Translations under genes and position numbers: made by a program
In this document: in pieces, positions 1-8,031 of the stretch
Position numbering within the stretch: the first letter of the stretch is position 1
Layout: the number at the start of each line of letters is the position of its first letter
Assembly (NCBI RefSeq): GCF_014200435.1
Contig: NZ_JACHBR010000001.1
Span: forward strand, 558,001-622,000
Reading direction: 5' to 3'
Source: Sphaerisporangium krabiense
GTDB lineage: Bacteria; Actinomycetota; Actinomycetes; Streptosporangiales; Streptosporangiaceae
DNA: 64,000 bases
The notes under the pieces: model-generated
Database searches by the model: none
What the model saw: only the letters and a program-made list of their open reading frames with translations
What the model was told of the DNA's origin: nothing

Positions 1-947
1 GCTACGCCGGGGCGGGCACCTGCGAGTTCCTGGTCGGCCAGGACGGCACCATCTCCTTCCTCGAGGTCAACACCCGCCTGCAGGTCGAGCATCCGGTCAG
101 CGAAGAGGTCACCGGCATCGACCTGGTGCGCGAGATGTTCCGCGTCGCCGACGGCGAGCCCATCGGCTACGGCGACCCCGAGGTGCGCGGCCACTCGATC
201 GAGTTCCGGATCAACGCCGAGGACGCCGGCCGCAACTTCCTGCCGAGCCCCGGCACGCTGACCGCCATGCGCGTCCCCGCCGGCCCCGGCGTCCGCCTGG
301 ACGCGGGGTACGAGCCGGGCATGACCGTGCCGCAGTCGTTCGACTCCCTGGTCGCCAAGCTGGTCATCACCGGCCGCACCCGCGAGGAGGCGCTGGCGCG
401 CTCGCGCCGCGCCCTGGCGGAGTTCGAGATCGAGGGCATGCCCACCGTCCTGCCGTTCCACCGCGCCGTCGTGACCGACCCGGCCTTCACCGGCGAGCCG
501 TTCGGCGTGCACACCCGGTGGATCGAGACCGAGTTCGCCGGCGCGATCGAGCCCTACGCCGGCGACGTCTCCGCCGAGGAGCCGTCCGAGCGCGAGCGCG
601 TGGTCGTCGAGGTCGGCGGCAAGCGCCTGGAGGTCGTGCTGCCCGCCGCCACCGCCGCGGCCCGGCAGCCCGCGGCCAGGAAGCCGGCCCGCCGCGCGGG
701 CGGCAGGGGCGCGGCGGCGGCCGCCGGGGGCGACGCCCTGGTCAGCCCGATGCAGGGCACGATCGTGAAGGTGGCGGCGTCCGACGGGGACGTCGTGCAG
801 GCCGGCGACGTCATCGTGGTACTCGAGGCCATGAAGATGGAGCAGCCGCTCACCGCGCACAAGGCGGGCGCCGTCACCGGGCTCGAAGCCGCCGTGGGGC
901 AGACCATCACGGCGGGCGCCGCGATCTGCGAAATCAAGGACGTCTGA
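1..947 (+). CDS. Acetyl/propionyl-CoA carboxylase alpha subunit, C-terminal part (biotin carboxylase + BCCP)
   Basis: The gene is cut by the window edge; the reading frame runs from base 3 to the TGA at 945-947 (314 residues visible). The first visible residues hold the biotin carboxylase signature [12 protein letters not shown] with its catalytic Arg and Glu. The carboxylase C-terminal domain, an Ala/Pro/Arg-rich linker and a biotinyl domain follow. The biotin acceptor motif is EAMKMEQ, with the lysine codon at 834-836. In the family this fused subunit carboxylates its own biotin from bicarbonate and ATP, and a separate beta subunit passes CO2 to acetyl- or propionyl-CoA for malonyl/methylmalonyl-CoA supply. 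Substrate preference cannot be read from this fragment. No beta subunit gene is in the window. Confidence 0.95.
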   Translation, partial: YAGAGTCEFLVGQDGTISFLEVNTRLQVEHPVSEEVTGIDLVREMFRVADGEPIGYGDPEVRGHSIEFRINAEDAGRNFLPSPGTLTAMRVPAGPGVRLDAGYEPGMTVPQSFDSLVAKLVITGRTREEALARSRRALAEFEIEGMPTVLPFHRAVVTDPAFTGEPFGVHTRWIETEFAGAIEPYAGDVSAEEPSERERVVVEVGGKRLEVVLPAATAAARQPAARKPARRAGGRGAAAAAGGDALVSPMQGTIVKVAASDGDVVQAGDVIVVLEAMKMEQPLTAHKAGAVTGLEAAVGQTITAGAAICEIKDV

Positions 948-1051
948 CCGCACCGGACGCGCACGCCGCGTTGTCCAGCGGATACGGTTGCCAATCGAGG
1001 AACCTTTGACGACCCCCCATTCGTCCTGTAGGGCGAAGGAGGCATATAGCC

Positions 1052-2464
1052 GTGACCACTCATTCGGTGCGCCGCGCGGCGGCCACAGTCGTGGCCGCCC
1101 TGGTCGGCCTTTTCACGCTGCTCGCGCTGGCGCCCTCGGCGCTGGCCGCGGCCCCGCCCGACCCGAACACGATCGTGGCGGGTTGGAAGAACAGCAAGGA
1201 CCATCTGTACGTGGGGCCGGGCGTCACATTGAGCTCCGACCAGCAATCCGGCATCCGTGACGCGCTGAAGGGCGCCGACAGCCCGATCTACGTCGCCGCG
1301 CTGGCCGACGGGACGGTGACCAGCAACTCGGCCGCCGGCAACCTGATCAGCGCGCTCGGGCAGGCGCTGGCCCGCGAGGGCAAGAACCGCGTCACCGTGG
1401 CGATCCTGGACGGCAACTCGCTGTTCGCGGGGTCCTCCGCGATCCGCAGGACCGGCCTCGCCGGGAACATCGCCGAGGCGGCCGTCGCGAACAACAAGGA
1501 CGTCGTCTCCGGCATGGAGGACTTCGTCAACCGCGTCGACAAGGCGGTCAGCGGCGACACCCGCGGCGCCCTGAAGACCGGCAGCGCCGCGGGCGGCGGC
1601 GGTGGCGGCGGCGTCCTCATCGGCATCCTGGTGCTCGCCGTCGCGGGGGGCCTGGGCATCTTCCTGATCTCGCGCAAGAAGAAGCGCGACCGGGAGCGCC
1701 GCGAGGCCGCCGAGCTGGCCGCCGTCAAGCAGACCGTCGAGGAGGACGTCACCAAGTTCGGCGAGGAGATCACCGCGCTGGACCTCGACGTCAAGGTGGC
1801 GGGCAACCGCGCCTCCGACCAGGACGACTGGCGCCAGGCCCTCGACTCCTACGAGCGGGCCAAGACCGAGCTCGCCGCGGTCAAGCGCGTGGACGAGCTG
1901 CGCGGCGTGACCACCGCGCTGGAGGAGGGGCGCTACGCCCTGGCCTGCGTGAAGGCCCGCGTGAACAACCAGCCGCTCCCCGAGCGGCGCGCGCCCTGCT
2001 TCTTCAACCCGCAGCACGGCCCCTCGGCCCGCGACGTGCGCTGGGCCCCGCCCGGCGGCGCGCCCCGTGACGTCCCGGCCTGCGCCGACGACGCCCGGCG
2101 CGTCGAGCAGGGCTTCGACCCGCAGATGCGCGAGGTCATGATCGACGGCCAGCGCCGTCCCTACTGGGACGCGGGCCCGGCCTACGCCCCCTACGCCTCC
2201 GGCTACTACGGCGGCTTCGGCGGCGACCTCATGACCGGCATGCTCATCGGCACCGTCCTCGGCAGCTCGTTCGGCGGCTGGGGCATGCACGGCGGCTACG
2301 GCGCGGGCTATGACGCCGGCTACGCCCAGGGCATGGACGCCGGTGCCGGCGACTTCAGCGGCGCCGGAGACTTCGGTGGCGGTGGCGGCGACTGGGGCGG
2401 CGGAGGCGGCGACTTCGGCGGGGGCGACTTCGGCGGGGGCGACTTCGGCGGAGGCGACTGGTAG
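1052..2464 (+). CDS. Exported single-pass membrane protein with Gly-rich C-terminus; paralogous cytoplasmic domain with the next gene
   Basis: GTG start preceded by AAGGAGG (1036-1042); 470 residues. Residues 1-33 form a signal peptide with a twin-Arg and AxA cleavage site. An alpha/beta extracytoplasmic domain (about 35-165) comes next, then a glycine run and one membrane helix (about 188-207) ended by RKKKRDRERR, which places the rest inside. Residues about 226-305 are a charged helical segment also found in the C-terminus of the next gene. A conserved-looking CFFNPQHGP / VPAC stretch (316-345) precedes a Gly/Tyr/Asp-rich tail of GGGDF/GGGDW repeats. Gly-rich tails after a charged membrane stop recall TPM-type proteins, but I cannot assign the N-terminal domain. 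Function unknown. A strong hairpin follows the gene, so it is probably transcribed alone. Confidence 0.85.
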   Translation: MTTHSVRRAAATVVAALVGLFTLLALAPSALAAAPPDPNTIVAGWKNSKDHLYVGPGVTLSSDQQSGIRDALKGADSPIYVAALADGTVTSNSAAGNLISALGQALAREGKNRVTVAILDGNSLFAGSSAIRRTGLAGNIAEAAVANNKDVVSGMEDFVNRVDKAVSGDTRGALKTGSAAGGGGGGGVLIGILVLAVAGGLGIFLISRKKKRDRERREAAELAAVKQTVEEDVTKFGEEITALDLDVKVAGNRASDQDDWRQALDSYERAKTELAAVKRVDELRGVTTALEEGRYALACVKARVNNQPLPERRAPCFFNPQHGPSARDVRWAPPGGAPRDVPACADDARRVEQGFDPQMREVMIDGQRRPYWDAGPAYAPYASGYYGGFGGDLMTGMLIGTVLGSSFGGWGMHGGYGAGYDAGYAQGMDAGAGDFSGAGDFGGGGGDWGGGGGDFGGGDFGGGDFGGGDW

Positions 2465-2515
2465 ACCCCGGTCCCGGCTGCATCGAGAGATCTCACGGCC
2501 AACGTACGACCCACG

Positions 2516-2545
2516 AGAGCCCCGGCGGACACCCGCCGGGGCTCT
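2516..2545 (+). terminator. Terminator hairpin after the Gly-rich membrane protein gene
   Basis: A perfect 13-bp GC-rich stem (2516-2528 with 2533-2545) around the loop ACAC, about 50 bases after the stop codon. There is no U-tract, as is usual for actinomycete terminators. Confidence 0.75.
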
Positions 2546-2578
2546 CCGGCGTCTCCGGCCGGTCGCGAGGCGCGGGGG

Positions 2579-2689
2579 GCACCGGACCACGGGGGGCGCC
2601 GGAGCGCGGGGGTCCGAGGTCGTGTTCGAGGTTCAGCAGGGCCGCGGAGGCGCACCGGACCGCAGGGGGGTGCGAGGTCGTGTTCGAGG
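2579..2689. repeat. Imperfect direct repeat in the 307-base gap between the paralogous genes
   Basis: Two diverged copies share the blocks gcaccggacc (2579-2588 and 2652-2661) and cgaggtcgtgttcgagg (2615-2631 and 2673-2689), with G-runs between them. The block spacing differs (36 against 21 bases), so one copy has lost material. The gap 2465-2771 otherwise holds the terminator hairpin and the ribosome binding site GAGGAGG (2758-2764) of the next gene; no small gene is convincing there. Confidence 0.6.
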
Positions 2690-2771
2690 GCGAAAGGGAT
2701 CTGCAAGGGACGTGCAACCCGGCGTATATGATCACCTGTCAGACTCGGCGTGATCGTCGAGGAGGCATGCG

Positions 2772-3998
2772 TTGCGTCGTTCCATCCCCCTGGTCCTGGT
2801 GTCGGGTCTCACCGGGCTGTTCCTGCTCACCGCGCCCGCGGGGCCCGCGGCGGAGGCCGCCGTGCTGGGGGCGCCCTGCAAGCCGGGTTCTGGCGTGAAG
2901 CTGCGCGGCAAGGACTTCACCGAGGGCGCCGCGCTCCCGGTGAACCTGCGGTGCGCCGACCTCACCGGCGCCAAGCTGGACGAGGTGGACCTCACCCAGA
3001 AGGACCTCACCGGGGCCCTGCTGAAGAACGCCTCGCTCAAGGAGGCCGACCTCACCCAGGCACGGCTGGAGTACGCCGACCTGACCGGCGCGGACCTCTC
3101 CAACGCCGACCTCGGCCAGATGCACGCCAAGCAGGCCACCCTGCGCGGGGCGATCCTGACGGACGCCGAGGCGGGCCAGGCCGAGTTCCCCCACGCGGAC
3201 CTCACCGGCGCGATCATGGCGAGGGCCGAGCTGACGCAGGCCGAGTTCACCGACGCCACGCTCGTCGACGCCGACCTCAACGAGGCGACCCTCGGCCAGG
3301 TCCAGGCCAGGAACGCCGACTTCACCCGCGCCAAGATGCGGGAGGTCAAGCTCGGGCAGGCCAAGCTCCAGTTCGCCGTGTTCAAGGGCGCCAACCTCAC
3401 CGAGGCGGAGTTCACCCAGGCCGAGCTGCGCGGGGCGGACCTGCACGGGGCCACGGTGCGGGGCGCGTCCTTCATCCAGGCCGACGACGTCAACCTGACC
3501 GGCGCGCTCGGCGAGCCGAAGGACGTCCCCGACGACGCGGTGGGCAGCACCTCCGACCTGCCGGAGGAGGACGTCGCCGCGGATTCCGGCGGCGACTCCG
3601 GCGACTCCGGCACGGGGGCGTCCACCGGCGGGCGCGGGGGTCTCGGGCTGGTCCTGATGATCCTCAGCGGGCTCGGGCTGAGCCTCACGCTGATCCTCTG
3701 GGGGCTGTCGTACCGGCGCAGGGTCGACCGGGCCAACCGGTTCGCCGCGGCCCGGCGCACCGCCGAGGAGGACGTGATCCGGCTCGGCGAGGAGATCGAC
3801 GCGCTGGACTTCGACTACAAGATCAACCACATGGACGGCGGCAGTGTCGACCAGGACTGGCGCCGGGCGCTGGACGCCTACGAGGCGGCCAAGGTGGCGC
3901 TGAGCGGGGCGCAGGACATCCCGCAGCTCGGCGGGGTGGCCGCGGCGATCCACCACGGGCGCGACGCGCTCGGCCGCGTGCGCTCCCGGCTCACCTGA
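2772..3998 (+). CDS. Exported pentapeptide-repeat protein with one membrane helix and a cytoplasmic domain shared with its neighbour
   Basis: TTG start set by GAGGAGG just upstream; 408 residues. After a signal peptide (about 1-29) residues about 40-245 are pentapeptide repeats, the A(D/N)LTx/AxFTx pattern that folds as a right-handed quadrilateral beta helix. An acidic Ser/Gly/Asp linker, one membrane helix (about 290-312) and YRRRVDR follow, so the repeat lies outside the cell and the tail inside. Residues 329-407 match residues 226-305 of the preceding gene, sharing EEDV, GEEI-ALD, DW-RALD-YE-AK and a spaced R-AL--V. Pentapeptide proteins are best known as DNA mimics (MfpA/Qnr), but an exported one cannot act that way. 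Role unknown. Confidence 0.88.
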   Translation: MRRSIPLVLVSGLTGLFLLTAPAGPAAEAAVLGAPCKPGSGVKLRGKDFTEGAALPVNLRCADLTGAKLDEVDLTQKDLTGALLKNASLKEADLTQARLEYADLTGADLSNADLGQMHAKQATLRGAILTDAEAGQAEFPHADLTGAIMARAELTQAEFTDATLVDADLNEATLGQVQARNADFTRAKMREVKLGQAKLQFAVFKGANLTEAEFTQAELRGADLHGATVRGASFIQADDVNLTGALGEPKDVPDDAVGSTSDLPEEDVAADSGGDSGDSGTGASTGGRGGLGLVLMILSGLGLSLTLILWGLSYRRRVDRANRFAAARRTAEEDVIRLGEEIDALDFDYKINHMDGGSVDQDWRRALDAYEAAKVALSGAQDIPQLGGVAAAIHHGRDALGRVRSRLT

Positions 3999-4013
3999 GC
4001 GGGGAGCGGGGGG

Positions 4014-5417
4014 TCAGATGACGGCGGAGGTGACCGGGAGCATGAGCCGCCGGGCGGCCTCGGTGATCGAGCCGGACAGCGAGGGGTAGACGGCGAAGGT
4101 GTGCGCGAGCTGGTCCACGGTCAGGCGGTGCTGGACGGCGACCGACAGGGCCAGGATCAGCTCGGAGGCGCGCGGCGCGACGACGACGCCGCCGAGGATG
4201 ATGCCGGTGTGCGGCCGGCAGAACAGTTTGACGAAACCGTCCTCGAAGCCCTGCATCTTGGCCCGCGCGTTGGTGGCCAGCGGCAGCTTGACGACGTTGG
4301 CCTCGACCTCGCCCTGCTCGATCTGCCGCTGGGACACGCCCACCGCGGCGATCTCGGGGTCGGTGAAGATCGTGGAGGCGACGGTCGCGAGGCGCAGCGG
4401 CTGGACGGCCTCGCCGAGCGCGTGCCAGACGGCGATGCGGCCCTGCATGGCGGCCACGGAGGCGAGCATGAGCACGCCGGTGCAGTCCCCGGCGGCGTAG
4501 ACGCCGGGCGCGGAGGTGCGGGAGACCTTGTCGACCTGGACGAACCCGTGCCGGTCGAGGGTGACCCCGCACTCCTGCAGGCCGATGCCGGAGGTGTTGG
4601 GGATCATGCCGACGGTCATGAGGCAGTGGCTGCCCTCGGCGGTGCGGCCGTCCTCCAGCGTGACGACCACGCCGTGCGCGGTGCGCTTGACGGAGGCGGC
4701 GCGGGACCTGCCCATGACGTTCATGCCGCGGCGCCGGTAGACCTCTTCGAGGACCTCGGCGGCGTCGGCGTCCTCGTTGGGCATCATGCGGTCGCGGGAG
4801 GAGACGAGCGTGACCTCCGAGCCGAGCGAGCGGTAGGCGCCGGCGAACTCGGCCCCGGTGACGCCGGAGCCGACGACGATCAGGTGCTCGGGCAGGTCCT
4901 TCAGGTCGTAGAGCTGGCGCCAGGTCAGCACGCGCTCGCCGTCGGGCTCGGCGCCGGGCAGCACGCGCGGCGTCGCGCCGGTGGCGACGATCACCACGTC
5001 CGCGTTGATCGTCTCGTCGCCCACCCGCACGACCTGCGGGTCGACCAGGCGGCCCGCGCCCTTGACGATGCGCACGCCCTCGGCGGTGAGCCGGGCGGCG
5101 ATGTCGTGGGACTGGGCGCGGGCGAGTTCCTTGACGCGTTCGTTGACCAGCGGGAGATCGACGTGGACGCCGCCCACGTCGCCGTCGGAACCGCCGGTGA
5201 AGTTGACCCCGAGCGACGAGCCGTCCAGCAGGGCCTGCTTGCGGACCGAGGTGGCGATCATGGTCTTGGACGGCACGCAGTCGGTCAGGACGCACGCGCC
5301 ACCAGGGCCGTCCTGTTCGACCACGGTGACCTCGGCTCCGAGCTGTGCGGCGACCAGCGCGGCCTCGTAGCCGCCGGGCCCGCCACCTATGATCACAATC
5401 GTCGTCACATACCCCAT
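4014..5417 (-). CDS. lpdA: NAD(P)H-quinone reductase of the flavoprotein disulfide reductase family (LpdA/Rv3303c type)
   Basis: About 467 residues from ATG 5417; GTG 5408 (MTTIVII...) is an equally good start. An FAD-binding GGGPGG lies at 11-16, a redox-like GGACVLTDCVPSK with two cysteines (about 42 and 47), a second NAD(P)-binding GSGVTG and an AAGDCTG FAD motif follow. The C-terminal interface has AVYPSLSGS where true dihydrolipoamide dehydrogenases have the catalytic His-Pro-x-x-x-Glu, so the His is missing. From memory, M. tuberculosis LpdA (Rv3303c) has the same loss, lacks one Cys of the pair, and reduces quinones rather than lipoamide. Quinone reduction in antioxidant defence is therefore the likelier role. 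The gene is monocistronic and converges on the pentapeptide gene. Confidence 0.88.
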   Translation of the reverse strand: MGYVTTIVIIGGGPGGYEAALVAAQLGAEVTVVEQDGPGGACVLTDCVPSKTMIATSVRKQALLDGSSLGVNFTGGSDGDVGGVHVDLPLVNERVKELARAQSHDIAARLTAEGVRIVKGAGRLVDPQVVRVGDETINADVVIVATGATPRVLPGAEPDGERVLTWRQLYDLKDLPEHLIVVGSGVTGAEFAGAYRSLGSEVTLVSSRDRMMPNEDADAAEVLEEVYRRRGMNVMGRSRAASVKRTAHGVVVTLEDGRTAEGSHCLMTVGMIPNTSGIGLQECGVTLDRHGFVQVDKVSRTSAPGVYAAGDCTGVLMLASVAAMQGRIAVWHALGEAVQPLRLATVASTIFTDPEIAAVGVSQRQIEQGEVEANVVKLPLATNARAKMQGFEDGFVKLFCRPHTGIILGGVVVAPRASELILALSVAVQHRLTVDQLAHTFAVYPSLSGSITEAARRLMLPVTSAVI

Positions 5418-5614
5418 TGTCCCGCATGGGGTGGGGTGCCCGGGGTCCAATGGCCAAGCAGAAGCGACGAACATCGGTAAAAACCCCGATACTGCGACGA
5501 AAACCCCTACCAAACCGCGGCTGCCGGGGGCGCACACCGGAAGAACGCGCGGCGCCCGCCACACCCCGGCGCGTGTTGCGTGCGGCGCGCCCGATGACCG
5601 GGCGGATCTTGGAT

Positions 5615-5620
5615 TACCCT
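5615..5620 (+). promoter_or_regulatory. -10 box TACCCT, possible leaderless start
   Basis: TACCCT ends 8 bases before the GTG at 5629 and no Shine-Dalgarno sequence is present, which fits transcription beginning at or next to the start codon. No clear -35 box. Confidence 0.4.
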
Positions 5621-5628
5621 TATATGCC

Positions 5629-6081
5629 GTGCCTGTTTACGCCGCCTATGGCAGCAACATGGATCCCAAGCAGATGGCTCAGCGCGCTCCGCACTCGCCC
5701 ATGCGCGGGACCGGCTGGTTGCAGGGCTGGCGCCTGACCTTCGGCGGCGAGGACGTCGGCTGGGAGGGCGCGCTCGCCACCATCGCGGAAGATCCCTATG
5801 AGCACGTCTTCGTCGTCCTGTACGACGTGCCCGAATGGGACGAGGAGCCCCTCGACCAGTGGGAGGGGGCCGCCCTCGGGCTCTACCACAAGGTCAAGCT
5901 GCGCGTGGCCACCCTCGACGGCGAGATCCTGGCGTGGTTCCACGTCCTGGACGACTACGAGGGCGGCCTGCCCTCGGCCCGCTACCTGGGCATCCTCGCC
6001 GACGCCGCCGAGAAGGCCGGCGCCCCCGACGACTACGTCACCGACCTGCGCACCCGCCCCTGCACCTCGCTCGGCGGCTGA
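5629..6081 (+). CDS. Gamma-glutamylcyclotransferase/AIG2-like protein
   Basis: About 150 residues from GTG 5629, chosen because the family begins almost directly with the substrate-binding YGSN motif (here VYAAYGSNMD). The sequence then gives RGTGWLQGWRLTFGG, a hydrophobic strand FVVLYDV and the acidic WDEEPLDQWEG typical of the GGCT-like fold. Family members turn gamma-glutamyl compounds into 5-oxoproline plus the free amino acid; many actinomycete members are uncharacterised. Translation upstream of GTG 5629 looks non-coding. Confidence 0.8.
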   Translation: MPVYAAYGSNMDPKQMAQRAPHSPMRGTGWLQGWRLTFGGEDVGWEGALATIAEDPYEHVFVVLYDVPEWDEEPLDQWEGAALGLYHKVKLRVATLDGEILAWFHVLDDYEGGLPSARYLGILADAAEKAGAPDDYVTDLRTRPCTSLGG

Positions 6082-6096
6082 GCCGCCCGCCGCGTC

Positions 6097-7281
6097 TCAG
6101 CCCCGTTCGGCCAGCAGGTCCGCCAGGGCGCGGGCGGCGCGCAGCGCGTCCCCGTAGGTCACGTACAGCGGGGCGAAGCCGAAGCGCAGCACGTCCGGCG
6201 GGCGGTAGTCGCCGATCACGTCGCGGGCGGTCAGCTCGGCGACCAGCGTGCTCGCGTCGTGGTGGCGCAGCGAGACCTGGTGGCCGCGCCACTCGCCGCG
6301 CGGCGTCACCACCTCGACCGCCCTCCCCAGCAGCTCGTCCACGCACTCGATGAAGAACCCGGTCAGCGCCAGCCCCTTGGCCCGCACGGCGGTCATGTCC
6401 ACGCCGTCCCAGACCTCCAGCGCCGCGTCCAGCGCCAGCAGCGACAAGATGTCGGGGGTTCCGGCGCGGGCCCGCGCGATGCCCGGCGCGGGGGCGTAGG
6501 ACGACTCCATCGCGAACGGGTCGCGGTGCCCGCCCCAGCCGGGCAGCGGCTGGTGGAATTCCGCCTGCAGGTGGTGCGGCACGTAGATGAACGCGGGCGA
6601 GCCGGGGCCGCCGTTGAGGAACTTGTAGGTGCACCCGACGGCCACGTCCACGCCCAGGGCGTCGAGCTCGATCGGCAGCACGCCCACGCTGTGGCACAGG
6701 TCCCACACCGCACGCGCGCCCGCCGCGTGGATCTTCTCGGTGGCAGCGGCCATGTCGTGCAGCCGCCCGGTCTTGTAGTCCACCTGGTTGAGCAGCACCA
6801 CCGCGGTCCGCTCGCTCAGCACGTCGTCGAGCTCGTCCACGACGGCCGGCACCACCATCGTCCCGGTCAGCTCGGCCGCCGACTCGGCCACGTACCCGTC
6901 GGTCGGGAAGGTCGTCGCGTCCACGACGATCTCACGGCGCCCCGGAGCCAGCCGCACCGCGCCCACCAGCGCCTTGAACACGTTGACGCTGGTCGAGTCC
7001 GCCACGACCACCTGCCCGGGCGCCGCGCCCACCAGCGGGGCGATCTTCTCGCCGACCCGCTCCGGCGCGACCCACCAGCGCTCCGGCCACGACCTGATCA
7101 GCCGCCGCCCCCACTGCTCCCTGACGACCTCCTCGACCCGCCCCGCGACCTGCCGCGGCGGCGCCCCGAGAGAGTTCCCGTCCAGGTAGACCACGGCGGG
7201 ATCGAGATCGAACTCGGCACGCAGGTACCCCAGCGGATCCTCCGCGTCCAGCTTCGCCGCCCGCGCGTTCAACTCCGTCAT
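6097..7281 (-). CDS. kynU: Kynureninase
   Basis: 394 residues from ATG 7281, with GGAGG nine bases upstream; GTG 7290 would overlap that site. PLP enzyme of aminotransferase fold class I that splits kynurenine into anthranilate and alanine in tryptophan breakdown. The motifs are in order: YLDGNSLG (32-39), the phosphate-site DSTSVN, FPTDGY (125-130), WDLCHS with the cofactor Asp (194) and VGCTYKFLNGGPG with the Schiff-base Lys220. The length equals the family norm. No kynA or kynB is nearby, so the other pathway genes must lie elsewhere. The anthranilate-forming reaction is not obviously tied to the aminohydroxybenzoate cluster 30 kb away. Confidence 0.95.
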   Translation of the reverse strand: MTELNARAAKLDAEDPLGYLRAEFDLDPAVVYLDGNSLGAPPRQVAGRVEEVVREQWGRRLIRSWPERWWVAPERVGEKIAPLVGAAPGQVVVADSTSVNVFKALVGAVRLAPGRREIVVDATTFPTDGYVAESAAELTGTMVVPAVVDELDDVLSERTAVVLLNQVDYKTGRLHDMAAATEKIHAAGARAVWDLCHSVGVLPIELDALGVDVAVGCTYKFLNGGPGSPAFIYVPHHLQAEFHQPLPGWGGHRDPFAMESSYAPAPGIARARAGTPDILSLLALDAALEVWDGVDMTAVRAKGLALTGFFIECVDELLGRAVEVVTPRGEWRGHQVSLRHHDASTLVAELTARDVIGDYRPPDVLRFGFAPLYVTYGDALRAARALADLLAERG

Positions 7282-7385
7282 GTCCCGCACCCTCCGCTCG
7301 GGCTCCGGCGGTCCCGGCGCTCCATGGTCGCCGGCTCACCGCCGGAAGACCATGCCGGGACCACGATCCGGATCCCACTTTCCCA

Positions 7386-7409
7386 GCCGCGCGGCTGATC
7401 ACGCGCGGC
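7386..7409 (-). terminator. Hairpin downstream of the RDD gene
   Basis: An 8-bp perfect stem GCCGCGCG/CGCGCGGC (7386-7393, 7402-7409) with an 8-base loop, 25 bases past the RDD stop codon. Confidence 0.5.
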
Positions 7410-7434
7410 GGCATGCCATGACCTTCGGCGCCGC

Positions 7435-7947
7435 CTAGTCCTGGATGACGACGGTGCCCGCCAGAAGGTCATGAAGGCACCTCTTGCCCGGGCCGACGAT
7501 CCACAGCTGGTCGGCGAGGGCGAGCGCGAGCCCGATGTAGGGCACCATCACCACCACCGAATAGGAAGCGGCCCGCACTCCGGCCTGCCGCGACGTCAAC
7601 GGGCCGCCGTCGAGGGAGACGACCTTGATGCCGCACAGCTTCTTGCCGAGCGTCCGCCCCCAGCGGACGTGCGTCCCCCAGAAGTAGAGCGCCGCGATGA
7701 CACTCAACAGGAGATCGGTGAACCAGTACGGATCGTGGAAGGGGTTGCCGAAGAAGAGCGCCAGCGATCCTCCGGAGGAGTCCGAATCCGCCCCGGCGGC
7801 CGAGCCGCCGAACAACCCCGGCTCCAGCAGGGCGATGAGGACGAGGTTGAGGAGGAAGAGCAGTACGCCGTCGATCAGCATCGCGAGCAACCGGTGTCGC
7901 CGGGCGGCCACGGCGGGGCCCGCCATCACGTCGAGGGGGAGCGTCAC
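7435..7947 (-). CDS. RDD family membrane protein
   Basis: About 170 residues from GTG 7947 (ATG 7926 is the alternative). The RDD hallmark is clear: RRHRLLAMLIDGVLL with Arg and Asp in the first helix, a second helix near FTDLLLSVIAALYFW, then RWGRTLGKKLCGIKVV between helices, a third helix VVVMVPYIGLALALA and the ending GPGKRCLHDLLAGTVV. RDD proteins are small polytopic membrane proteins, mostly of unknown role; a few take part in ion transport. GTG 7947 lies 7 bases past a CATAAT box with no Shine-Dalgarno, which suggests a leaderless message. Confidence 0.88.
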   Translation of the reverse strand: MTLPLDVMAGPAVAARRHRLLAMLIDGVLLFLLNLVLIALLEPGLFGGSAAGADSDSSGGSLALFFGNPFHDPYWFTDLLLSVIAALYFWGTHVRWGRTLGKKLCGIKVVSLDGGPLTSRQAGVRAASYSVVVMVPYIGLALALADQLWIVGPGKRCLHDLLAGTVVIQD

Positions 7948-7953
7948 CGGGCA

Positions 7954-7959
7954 ATTATG
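7954..7959 (-). promoter_or_regulatory. -10 box CATAAT before the RDD gene
   Basis: On the minus strand CATAAT (one mismatch to TATAAT) stands six bases before GTG 7947. No ribosome binding site is seen. A GGGACA lies further upstream but with a spacer of only 14 bases. Confidence 0.5.
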
Positions 7960-8031
7960 GCAGCCCACCGCAGTGTCCCCGGCGCCGTGAGCGGGCCCCG
8001 GCATGGGGTACGCGCCGCGTGCCGGACACGC

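Noticed and set aside
2380-2463. Short GGCGGGGGCGACTTC-type repeats, CRISPR-like at first glance
   Set aside because: They are in-frame codons for the GGGDF/GGGDW tail of the coding sequence, with no spacers.
554-2590. 678-codon open frame on the minus strand opposite the carboxylase and the Gly-rich gene
   Set aside because: It crosses two well-supported genes and an intergenic hairpin, has low-complexity Ala/Val/Gly composition and no ribosome site; it is a GC-driven shadow.
4101-5480. 459-codon plus-strand frame opposite the LpdA-type gene
   Set aside because: The minus-strand frame carries FAD and NAD motifs; this one is His/Asp/Gly-rich noise typical of antisense frames in high-GC DNA.
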